Of a stretch of DNA of 5,003 nucleotides, positions 1-5,003 are shown in pieces. How positions within the stretch are numbered: position 1 is the first letter of the stretch; every line of letters begins with the position of its first letter. The stretch comes from Caldifarciminota bacterium (GTDB taxonomy: Bacteria; WOR-3; Hydrothermia; UBA1063; CAJXJZ01), in contig JALTEL010000659.1 in the NCBI GenBank assembly GCA_027073945.1, positions 1-5,003 on the forward strand, written 5' to 3'. The position numbers and the translations under genes are program-made. The notes below the pieces were generated by a model. The model saw only the letters and a program-made list of their open reading frames with translations, did not search any database and was not told where the DNA came from.

Positions 1-1
1 G

Positions 2-349
2 TATACAACGCTCCTCTTCGGGAAAAAGATAAAACCTTCTTTTGAAGAGGGACATCTCATTGAAGGAAATTTTGGGAAAACCGGACAGGGATCAATTATT
101 GACCGTGAGCGTTTCAACAGCGAGTCCCTGAAATGGGGTGATAAAGATTTTATTCTCTATACGAAGGACGAACTATTGAATAAAGCTTTTAAGGAGCTTG
201 TTGAAGAGGTAAAAGATCCCTTAACCGTAAAGCATATTGCAATAATTCCCGGAGAAGGGAAAGCATACTTTTTTATGGTCCCCCAGTATGGTATTGTTTC
301 CCTCATTTTCGGAGATATATACAACTGGATTGTAAAAACTGTTGAGTAG
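2..349 (+). CDS. C-terminal fragment of an unrecognised protein (5' end outside window)
   Basis: The frame is open from the left edge to a TAG stop at 347-349, giving 115 residues with no start in view that looks genuine (the first in-frame ATG lies near the end, at the FFMVPQYG stretch). The sequence is soluble in character. A charged first half contains GKTGQGS and SLKWGDKDFILY. A predicted amphipathic helix follows (KDELLNKAFKELVEEVKD), then beta-like strands (KHIAIIPGEGKAYFFMVPQYGI) and an aromatic C-terminus (IYNWIVKTVE). I do not recognise the family. GKTGQGS resembles a glycine-rich loop, but it lacks a P-loop context, so no nucleotide-binding role is claimed. Codon-level coherence and the clean stop 5 bases before the convergent lipoprotein stop support a real gene. 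No terminator hairpin is visible in the gap between the two genes. Confidence 0.72.
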   Translation, partial: YTTLLFGKKIKPSFEEGHLIEGNFGKTGQGSIIDRERFNSESLKWGDKDFILYTKDELLNKAFKELVEEVKDPLTVKHIAIIPGEGKAYFFMVPQYGIVSLIFGDIYNWIVKTVE

Positions 350-354
350 TATTT

Positions 355-1137
355 TTACTTGAAGGTTACGTCAATTTTATTCTGATCCTCAATTAATACC
401 CCTGCATCAGCAAGCTCGTTCATAAAGTCTTTCATGTCTTCGGTATTGTCAGCAGTAACCTTGGTGAAAAGCTCATCGTTGTCAACTATTTTATCAAAGC
501 TCATATCAAGAAGTGTTACGGTTGAATTTTCAGTATGACGTGCGTTTGTGTTCAGAATTTTCCCGTCTACCGTAACTTTTATCCAAAAATGCATATCTTT
601 ATATATCTGCTTTAACTGTTCTTTCATCTTTGGATCTTCAGTATCCCCTGTGTTTCCTGTATCCTTGGAAACTTTTGCAGACTTTTCTGCTTTTTTCTTT
701 TTTTCATCCGGCATAAAGATAGTAAGTGTCGGGGTCCTTCCCGGAATGAACGTAAAACGTATTCTCTTGTCTTCTCCGCCACTAGCTGTTGCGGGAGACG
801 TTGCCGGAGACGCGTTTGCCCGAACCTTTGAAATATCTGTAAAGGTATAGAATGCCTTGTACCCCGCGTATGGAGAATCGGCAGGCATCGGTTCCACCTT
901 TTTCAGGGTTACCCCCTCGCCCAGTTCTGAGGCAGCCTTTGTAAGAGCATCCATATCAATAAGATTCGGATCTGACGGCTGATCTGAAAGATTCAAAAAA
1001 CCGACATAATCTCTCTTGATCTTGAATGTCTCTACGAGTTGTCCACTGCCGTCATTATGTACCGTTATGTCTTCCCCGCTTGAGATACAGCTTATAAGAA
1101 GTACCGGAACAATGAGTGCAAGTAGTAATTTTTTCAT
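355..1137 (-). CDS. Putative bacterial membrane lipoprotein, 260 aa
   Basis: This is a complete gene with an ATG at 1135-1137 and a TAA at 355-357. The N-terminus is a lipoprotein signal: basic MKK, a hydrophobic stretch, then the lipobox L-I-S-C with the lipidated cysteine at residue 17. The product should therefore be exported, acylated and anchored in a membrane by its N-terminus; an outer-leaflet or periplasmic site is inferred. The mature part starts with a beta-rich segment (TVHNDGSGQLVETFKI, about 25-40). It continues through alternating strands to about 143, broken by a short PATSPAT linker (about 111-117). A Lys/Asp-rich low-complexity linker (about 144-170) follows, then an amphipathic helix and a second beta region (FWIKVTVDGKILNTNA, about 184-199). 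The DGSG turn and the VDGKI..TNA segment recall the LppM/DUF3153 type of lipoprotein, but this is a weak resemblance and the function is unknown. It is divergent from the hydrolase gene and convergent with the gene at 2-349. Confidence 0.88.
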   Translation of the reverse strand: MKKLLLALIVPVLLISCISSGEDITVHNDGSGQLVETFKIKRDYVGFLNLSDQPSDPNLIDMDALTKAASELGEGVTLKKVEPMPADSPYAGYKAFYTFTDISKVRANASPATSPATASGGEDKRIRFTFIPGRTPTLTIFMPDEKKKKAEKSAKVSKDTGNTGDTEDPKMKEQLKQIYKDMHFWIKVTVDGKILNTNARHTENSTVTLLDMSFDKIVDNDELFTKVTADNTEDMKDFMNELADAGVLIEDQNKIDVTFK

Positions 1138-1142
1138 TTTAA

Positions 1143-1149
1143 CCTCTCT
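1143..1149 (-). promoter_or_regulatory. Shine-Dalgarno site of the lipoprotein gene
   Basis: Read on the minus strand, AGAGAGG lies 5 bases before the ATG at 1137 (spacer TTAAA). This is a good match to the bacterial GGAGG consensus at normal spacing and fixes the lipoprotein start. Confidence 0.75.
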
Positions 1150-1219
1150 TTTATCATACTATTACCCAGAATACGAAGAAATACAACATTATGCCGGCAA
1201 AATTTTAAAAAACGTATCA

Positions 1220-1248
1220 TTGTATTTTATTTCAGGGCTTGGTATGAT
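1220..1248 (+). promoter_or_regulatory. Predicted sigma70-type promoter of the hydrolase gene (extended -10)
   Basis: TTGTAT (1220-1225, four of six matches to TTGACA) and TATGAT (1243-1248, five of six matches to TATAAT) are separated by exactly 17 bases. TGg immediately before the -10 box makes it an extended -10. Transcription would begin near 1255, only about 7 bases before the ATG at 1262, and no Shine-Dalgarno sequence is present upstream of that ATG. If the promoter is real, the message is nearly leaderless. The prediction rests on motif match alone. Confidence 0.45.
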
Positions 1249-1261
1249 AAAAAAATAAAAC

Positions 1262-1786
1262 ATGTATAAAGAATTAAAATATAACGGAGGCAAAATAGCC
1301 TATAACATCGTCGGCGAAGGCTATCCGGTCGTTTTACTACACGGCTACTTAGAGTCACTTAACTCATGGGAAGAATTTGTCAAAGAACTTAGCAAAGATT
1401 ATATGATGATAGGCATCGACCTACCCGGACACGGTTCTACCTCAGTTTTCAGCACGACTCATAGTATGCAATTTATGGCAGATACCGTACTCGCTGTTCT
1501 GGACAATGAAAAAATAGACAAATGTTTTATGGTGGGACATTCGATGGGAGGATACGTCACAATGGAATTTCTGCGAAAATATCCCAAACGGCTTTCGGCA
1601 TTTGGTTTATTTCATTCAACGCCGTATGCTGACAATGAAGAAAAACAAAAATTAAGAGACCGTCTGATAGAAGCCATAGAAGGCGGGAAGTTTGTAACTC
1701 TGGCAAAAGAACATGTAGAAAAAACATTTGCAAAAGAAAATTTAACAAAATTTATCTTTTTCGACGTCTCTTCTTTCCTTTTCTGA
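1262..1786 (+). CDS. Alpha/beta hydrolase, 3'-truncated (C-terminal third missing)
   Basis: The N-terminal 160 or so residues are a clear alpha/beta-hydrolase fold protein of the small esterase/peroxidase-like type. It opens with GGKIAYNIVGEGYPVVLLHGY, giving the oxyanion-hole HG at 27-28. The DLPGHG strand-turn follows at 53-58, and the nucleophile elbow GHSMGG at 92-97 places the catalytic serine at 94. The start of the cap region lies at about 125-164. The start ATG fits the family, whose members begin one strand before the HG motif. Family members are normally about 250-280 residues; here the frame gives 174. The catalytic Asp and His expected beyond residue 200 are absent, so this form cannot be an active hydrolase. 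The last residues, from about 165 on (FFDVSSFLF), overlap the end of the opposite-strand gene by 35 bases and look like its antisense rather than hydrolase sequence. The true gene is therefore cut at about 1750. The substrate cannot be inferred. Confidence 0.85.
   Translation: MYKELKYNGGKIAYNIVGEGYPVVLLHGYLESLNSWEEFVKELSKDYMMIGIDLPGHGSTSVFSTTHSMQFMADTVLAVLDNEKIDKCFMVGHSMGGYVTMEFLRKYPKRLSAFGLFHSTPYADNEEKQKLRDRLIEAIEGGKFVTLAKEHVEKTFAKENLTKFIFFDVSSFLF
1740..1760. other. Probable junction between bacterial-type and archaeal-type DNA
   Basis: Hydrolase-like sequence continues to about FAKENLTKF (codons ending near 1753). The TAA of the opposite-strand surface-protein gene occupies 1752-1754. The two genes thus meet tail to tail with no spacer, and the hydrolase loses about a third of its expected length at this point. 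The bases around the join (1738-1760) are a low-complexity A/T run, the kind of sequence where short microhomology can mediate joining. Gene style also changes across it, with lipobox and AGAGAGG on the left and sequon-rich, Cys-rich archaeal-type proteins on the right. Hand counts of single 60-base lines give 21/60 G+C at 1681-1740 but 31/60 at 3241-3300 and 32/60 at 4621-4680. The exact breakpoint cannot be placed to the base. Confidence 0.65.
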
Positions 1787-4064
1787 GCACAAAGAATATC
1801 CAATATAACACTGCCCCTGCAACAACTATCGTAGGTATTATGATCCCTGGATTTCTCAAAACTGCAAAACCGGTTGGTCCTGAAGTTGGACATTCCCCGC
1901 AATCTGTCGCGCACGTTGAGCAATTTTCACTTGGTTGACAGATTCCATCACCACACCCAGCAACGCTTCCACAGTCAGGAAGGCATCCTGTCCCTGTAGT
2001 TGGATCGTATGGCTCTTCGCCCTTTTCACACACTCCGTTTCCGCATACGGGTTTTGTCTCTTTCGGTTTGCAATCCTCTGGGCAAGTGCCTTCTGTTTCT
2101 GGACCGTTGCATACACCGTCACCACATTTTTCGTTCGTTTCGCACGGACCCAATGTACAGTTAACACATTTTTGTGTTCCCACATACCCATTTGTAAGGC
2201 AAACGTGCGATCCACCATCACAATCCTCGCCGTTCTCAACTATACCATTTCCGCATACTGATGGGCACGTACCGCAATCTTGAGGGCACGTGGTGCAATT
2301 TTCACTTGCCTGACAAGTCCCATCACCGCAATAATTTGTAATGAATCCGCCACCACCTCCTCCGGTGTGTTTTCTGCACGTTCCATCTCCATTGCACGTA
2401 TTTCCAGATGGGCAACCACAAGTGTCGCAGTTGTCTACAAGATTTCCATTATCACAGTACAACGGCTTCTCGGAAGAGCACTGCCCATAAGGTGTTCCAT
2501 CGGAACACGTGTCGTATCTCGCCGCCATGTAAGGTGTGTGTGCTGATTCTATCTGTGTGCACATAATTCCATCTTTCTTAACGCTGTTCATTCTCACCCA
2601 TTTTCCACCGATCTTCTTGAAAAATAACAATTTATCTGCGTGTGCATAACCGCTGTAATTAACGCAGAGAACCATCTTTGCATCCGTGCTGACATTTATC
2701 TCGAAGGCTGTGTTGCCATTCGGATAAGGCCATATATAACTGCTGTCGTATCCTGTTGGTGTGATTTTATCAATATTGTGAACAACCACAGAAGATCCCG
2801 AAATCTCTTCGTCCTCCAATATGAGTATGAACGTTCCGGCCTTTGTACCTCCGTTGAAAAATATGAGAGAATTGTTGATAACACCTTCGGGGATGAAGTT
2901 TGTCTCATCGGACGAATCGTCATCAAGGAGTATATATTTCTGCTCTCCGTGAGGAATAAATCCAGTGAATGAGTAGTTAATACTTTCTGAGCTCCCATTG
3001 CTGTTCCTGGCGAAGTCGTAAAGCGTTGAATAGTAAGTATGGCGGCCTATGGGAAAATGATATGGATCGTTCCACATCGGAATGCTTAACGCGCATGTCC
3101 AATTGTCGTCCGATTTCTGGCAATTCCAATGACTGTTTGTCCAGTATCCGTTTTGATCCAAAATGTACTTTGACCCCGTGTATTTAACTATGTCCAATCC
3201 AGGAGGGTTCACGTCGAGCTCTCCAAGAAGTTCATAGACATTCGATCGCGTCGCGCCGACATCCCTTGCGTCTATCGATATAGTCACGACATCGTTGTTT
3301 TTCTGAACATTCAAATCCAGCGACGGCTTTGTATTGTCTATGTTGAACGGGTCCGACTGCGTCCAAATCATGTCAGGCCATCTGCCATTCCCATCGATTA
3401 TTATGTATCTGTATTTTCCCTCTGGGAGTTTCTTTTTACCGTAAGTAATGTTCGTTACGTTCAATGGTTTTGAAGAGTTCATGGACAGACATTCATCTTC
3501 CACACGTCCAACGAAAACGGTGCTTTTACACATCACGGGATAAAATGTCTCCGAGTCGGGTTCTCCTGCGAACGTGTTCTCCCAACCATAAAGGCCGTAG
3601 AACGTTCCATTTGGATAGAAAACCAATACTCCCGGAGAATACCCATCAGTAGAGTTAAGATAATACCCAAAAATATGATGATAGTTACCCGGTGTAGGAC
3701 TATTGTAGTATTGTTCGTAATCGGACATATAATCATAAGTATTTACCCCATCAGATAGGGTTGTAGCCGTTGTATCCCACTCATACGTATCGTAGCATTG
3801 ATGACCAGTTTTATTTATGAAAAGCGAGTATGAGTTCAGGACGTTGCCGTCCATAGTTGCTATTACTATTTTTGCCACATCGCTGCCGCAGTTGAGACTG
3901 TTTCCACTAAAATTAAACATTATCGGCGGTTTTACAACCTGGCCACCATCAACATTGTTAACAACAAGATGAGAAACGAGACCCTCATTGTTAAGCTGGA
4001 CCGCAAATGCAAGTCCGATAGATAAAATTAATATCATCATCGCCAACGAAATTGTTTTATTCAT
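1752..4064 (-). CDS. Secreted Cys-rich, Ig-like surface protein with C-terminal anchor, 770 aa (DPANN-archaeal style)
   Basis: The start ATG at 4062-4064 is preferred over a GTG three codons upstream, because GGGTG lies 6 bases before it and the signal peptide begins MNKTISL. Residues 1-21 form a signal peptide ending A-F-A, with predicted cleavage before V22. About 25-240 is beta-rich with Ig-like signatures (YEWDTT...LSDGVNTYDY). About 247-367 is a second Ig-like domain after FNIDNTKPSL, ending in DFARNSNG. About 375-517 is a third beta domain ending AHTPYMAARY. Residues 520-725 hold 34 cysteines: a CSDGTPYGQC module, a six-glycine hinge (568-573), then five CGDG/CGNG modules. The C-terminus has TGFAVL, a membrane helix (about 741-760) and a basic tail, KGKKRRRKR. 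About 16 N-X-S/T sequons suggest glycosylation. The eight cysteines outside the stalk fall in four close pairs, so disulfides are likely throughout. The role is inferred to be cell-surface structure or adhesion; no enzyme motif is visible. It probably shares a transcript with the gene at 4085-5002. Confidence 0.85.
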   Translation of the reverse strand: MNKTISLAMMILILSIGLAFAVQLNNEGLVSHLVVNNVDGGQVVKPPIMFNFSGNSLNCGSDVAKIVIATMDGNVLNSYSLFINKTGHQCYDTYEWDTTATTLSDGVNTYDYMSDYEQYYNSPTPGNYHHIFGYYLNSTDGYSPGVLVFYPNGTFYGLYGWENTFAGEPDSETFYPVMCKSTVFVGRVEDECLSMNSSKPLNVTNITYGKKKLPEGKYRYIIIDGNGRWPDMIWTQSDPFNIDNTKPSLDLNVQKNNDVVTISIDARDVGATRSNVYELLGELDVNPPGLDIVKYTGSKYILDQNGYWTNSHWNCQKSDDNWTCALSIPMWNDPYHFPIGRHTYYSTLYDFARNSNGSSESINYSFTGFIPHGEQKYILLDDDSSDETNFIPEGVINNSLIFFNGGTKAGTFILILEDEEISGSSVVVHNIDKITPTGYDSSYIWPYPNGNTAFEINVSTDAKMVLCVNYSGYAHADKLLFFKKIGGKWVRMNSVKKDGIMCTQIESAHTPYMAARYDTCSDGTPYGQCSSEKPLYCDNGNLVDNCDTCGCPSGNTCNGDGTCRKHTGGGGGGFITNYCGDGTCQASENCTTCPQDCGTCPSVCGNGIVENGEDCDGGSHVCLTNGYVGTQKCVNCTLGPCETNEKCGDGVCNGPETEGTCPEDCKPKETKPVCGNGVCEKGEEPYDPTTGTGCLPDCGSVAGCGDGICQPSENCSTCATDCGECPTSGPTGFAVLRNPGIIIPTIVVAGAVLYWIFFVLRKGKKRRRKR
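1890..2336 (-). repeat. Five tandem Cys-rich CGDG/CGNG modules in the surface protein
   Basis: Five consecutive modules each begin C-G-(D/N)-G. In gene order they are 2262-2336 (CGDGTC, six Cys), 2130-2261 (CGNGIVENGEDCDGG, six Cys, longest), 2049-2129 (CGDGVC, four Cys), 1959-2048 (CGNGVC, four Cys) and 1890-1958 (CGDGIC, six Cys). The first and last are close copies: both have SENC(T/S)TC, DCG and a final C, and they share a CAATTTTCACTT stretch on the plus strand. The second resembles the DUF4215/Myxococcus-type disulfide repeat (CGNGIVE.GE.CD). Each module has an even number of cysteines, which fits internally disulfide-bonded beads in an extended stalk. The Asp/Asn-Gly turns and acidic residues could bind calcium, but that is speculative. 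Confidence 0.85.
2370..2507 (-). other. CSDGTPYGQC module: first Cys-rich domain of the stalk
   Basis: This segment encodes an eight-cysteine domain (CSDGTPYGQC, then LYCDNGNLVDNC, then CGCPSG.TC..DGTC) placed just before the six-glycine hinge. The pattern is one I recognise from secreted proteins predicted in DPANN archaea and related metagenomic genomes, where it often follows a beta-sandwich domain, as here. Its molecular role is unknown to me. The even cysteine count supports a self-contained disulfide domain. Confidence 0.6.
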
Positions 4065-4070
4065 TTGCCA

Positions 4071-4075
4071 CACCC
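4071..4075 (-). promoter_or_regulatory. Archaeal-style ribosome binding site (GGGTG) of the Cys-rich surface protein
   Basis: GGGTG on the minus strand stands 6 bases before the ATG at 4064. It matches the GGTG core of the GGAGGTGAT complement of 16S rRNA. The site also decides the start, since the upstream in-frame GTG (4071-4073) lies inside it. It sits in the short gap after the stop of the upstream gene, consistent with reinitiation or translational coupling within one transcript. Confidence 0.55.
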
Positions 4076-4084
4076 ACGAAAAGT

Positions 4085-5002
4085 TTATTTAAAGAGTTTA
4101 AAAAGGGAAAATTTGGATAGGAGCTTTGCTCCGAAAAAAGCTGAAGCTCCTATAAGTCCCGCGATAGCCACTATGACAGCTGCTGTTAATCCCTGATTTG
4201 CTATTGGAAGCGCTGTTGGCGTAGTTGTGCTCGGCTCGGCTTTGATTTCTCTTTCACCGAGGTCGAGGACTTTTCCGTTCTGAAGTATGTAGATTGCCTT
4301 CGTCTGCTCCCAGTTGCCAGCTTTGTCTTTCGCGTGCACGAATATGCATTTGTTGCTGAAATCGCCGTTAACGGTTGCCGTTGCCTCCTCAAACCCGCTG
4401 TCGAAACTTCCGTCGACGGGACTGAGCTCATAACGGTTGCCATCATCAACAAACGACCCGTCTGCCGAATACATAGATGTTGTTGGCGAGCACCTTTGCG
4501 ATATGTCCGCTCTCGCATCTCCTGGGCCAACGTAAAATTCGGCCACCTCGATATCCGACGTGATATCCCTCAAAACCGCACGCACAGTTGTTGTCGTTTG
4601 GCCTCCCGGCTGCGTTGCCACAGTCGTATCATCAAGTGCAACTATCGTCTCAGGGGCTGTGCCGTCAACGGTTATCGTCCCAACCTGCGCATCTGACGTG
4701 TGGCCAGCCTTATCCTCCACTTCCACGACCACATCGAACGTTCCATCGACTCCTATTTTCTTCGCATCTATTGTTGCCGTTCCACCGGTCATGTCGAATT
4801 CAGCTATGTTCCTTCCACCGTGCTTCACGTAAACCTTCTCATCTTTTATGTTCGCATCATTGACATTGCACGTGACAGCCGATGTCGGGTTCTCCGTGTT
4901 AAGCGGATAGTAGGATATCAAATCCTTGCTCATTTCACATCCGCTCAACGATGGAGGATGCGTATCAACGTTGAATGTTTTTACCTCGGACCACTCACCA
5001 TT
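4085..5002 (-). CDS. C-terminal part of an Ig-like-repeat surface protein with C-terminal membrane anchor (N-terminus outside window)
   Basis: The frame is open from the right edge to TAA at 4085-4087, giving 305 residues. Residues before the internal TTG at 4946-4948 read WSEVKTFNVDTHPPSLS, a typical end of one Ig-like domain and linker to the next, so the true start lies beyond the window. Visible domains are the tail of one Ig-like repeat (1-17), a second (about 18-116, with VEDKAGHTS and TVDGTAP) and a third (about 117-240, ending AKDKAGNWEQT). Each of the two full domains contains two cysteines, one likely disulfide per domain. A Ser/Thr/Pro stretch (about 256-268) precedes a membrane helix (about 271-294) and a short tail with scattered lysines. 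No N-X-S/T sequon is evident, unlike the neighbour. The role is inferred as a surface-layer or adhesion-type protein exposed outside the cell. Its stop is 20 bases from the start of the Cys-rich protein, so the two are probably co-transcribed. Confidence 0.8.
   Translation of the reverse strand, partial: NGEWSEVKTFNVDTHPPSLSGCEMSKDLISYYPLNTENPTSAVTCNVNDANIKDEKVYVKHGGRNIAEFDMTGGTATIDAKKIGVDGTFDVVVEVEDKAGHTSDAQVGTITVDGTAPETIVALDDTTVATQPGGQTTTTVRAVLRDITSDIEVAEFYVGPGDARADISQRCSPTTSMYSADGSFVDDGNRYELSPVDGSFDSGFEEATATVNGDFSNKCIFVHAKDKAGNWEQTKAIYILQNGKVLDLGEREIKAEPSTTTPTALPIANQGLTAAVIVAIAGLIGASAFFGAKLLSKFSLFKLFK
4117..4153 (-). repeat. Perfect 10-bp inverted repeat near the 3' end of the upstream surface-protein gene
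   Basis: ATAGGAGCTT (4117-4126) and AAGCTCCTAT (4144-4153) are exact reverse complements separated by 17 bases. A competing short hairpin, GGAGC-TTT-GCTCC on the plus strand (4120-4132), reuses one arm. In the message the loop contains a run of six U. The element lies within the codons of the membrane helix (IGASAFFGAKLLS), 30 to 66 bases before the stop and about 55 to 90 bases before the next start. It could tune transcription or mRNA stability between the two genes, or simply be a chance product of the Ala/Gly/Leu codons. Confidence 0.5.
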
Positions 5003-5003
5003 G

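Larger units (their letters stand above)
1138..1261. other. Divergent intergenic spacer, 124 bp
   Basis: This A+T-rich spacer lies between the lipoprotein (-) and hydrolase (+) starts. It holds the Shine-Dalgarno site of the lipoprotein gene at one end and a sigma70-like promoter for the hydrolase at the other. An AT-rich tract with a perfect AAAATTTT palindrome (about 1199-1213) sits directly upstream of the -35 box and could act as an UP element. A TATGAT on the minus strand (1153-1158) is too close to the lipoprotein Shine-Dalgarno site to serve as its -10, so the lipoprotein promoter is not resolved. No RNA gene or coding frame is evident here. Confidence 0.7.

Noticed and set aside
345..360. 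Bidirectional terminator between the two convergent genes
   Set aside because: The 5-base gap and the flanking bases show no stable GC stem; there is only a short T run.
548..850. Plus-strand open frame opposite the lipoprotein gene
   Set aside because: It is an antisense shadow. It has no plausible start signal, a hydrophobic and Phe/Ser-rich composition created by the complementary codons, and the minus-strand gene has signal peptide and lipobox support.
1153..1158. TATGAT on the minus strand as -10 box of the lipoprotein gene
   Set aside because: Transcription would begin inside the Shine-Dalgarno site at 1143-1149, and there is no convincing -35 at 16-18 bases.
1738..1790. Insertion sequence or transposon end at the junction
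   Set aside because: No terminal inverted repeat, target-site duplication or transposase-like frame is visible on either side.
1890..2336. CRISPR-like or simple DNA repeat array
   Set aside because: The periodicity is at protein level, with modules of unequal length (69-132 bases), imperfect DNA identity and an intact reading frame.
4071..4073. GTG as start codon of the Cys-rich surface protein (three residues longer)
   Set aside because: It lies within the GGGTG ribosome site and has no better site of its own. The ATG at 4062-4064 gives a cleaner signal peptide (MNKTISL).
4334..4863. Several overlapping plus-strand open frames opposite the right-hand surface protein
   Set aside because: They are antisense shadows, rich in Arg, Cys and Ser from complement codons, with no domain features. 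The minus-strand frame is clearly Ig-like.
4946..4948. TTG as start of the right-hand surface protein
   Set aside because: The frame continues upstream to the window edge and encodes a typical Ig-domain strand and linker (WSEVKTFNVD), so the TTG is an internal leucine.

Overview
The window looks like two unrelated pieces of DNA joined near position 1752. The left piece (1 to about 1750) reads as bacterial. It holds a lipoprotein with a textbook lipobox and a purine-rich Shine-Dalgarno site, a sigma70-like promoter in the divergent spacer, and the front half of an alpha/beta hydrolase. The right piece (about 1752 to 5003) reads as archaeal, most like the small-genome DPANN lineages. It encodes two secreted, C-terminally membrane-anchored surface proteins built from Ig-like domains. 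One carries a long disulfide-rich stalk of CGDG/CGNG modules, about 16 N-glycosylation sequons, a TGFAVL motif and a membrane helix with a very basic tail. Its start is preceded by GGGTG, which fits the archaeal GGTGA-type ribosome site. The lineage assignments come from recognising sequence style, not from a search.

Layout: 2-349 (+) is the C-terminal end of an unrecognised protein. It converges, with a 5-base gap, on a lipoprotein gene at 355-1137 (-). The spacer 1138-1261 separates the divergent lipoprotein and hydrolase genes and holds their control signals. The hydrolase (1262-1786, +) keeps its oxyanion-hole and nucleophile motifs but stops before the catalytic Asp and His. Its last ten or so codons are simply the antisense of the tail of the next gene. 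The Cys-rich surface protein (1752-4064, -) lies 20 bases downstream of a second surface-protein gene (4085-5002, -) that runs off the right edge. These two probably form one transcript read from right to left.

How the genes work together: the right-hand pair look like co-expressed cell-surface or adhesion proteins sharing Ig-like domains and the linker pattern FN(I/V)D-PSL. The left-hand genes show no functional link with them. The abrupt loss of hydrolase sequence exactly at the stop codon of the archaeal-type gene, with no intergenic space, is best explained by a chimeric assembly or amplification product. A real genomic rearrangement or gene transfer cannot be excluded from sequence alone. 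I see no CRISPR array, tRNA, rRNA, insertion sequence or recognisable multi-gene defence or metabolic system.
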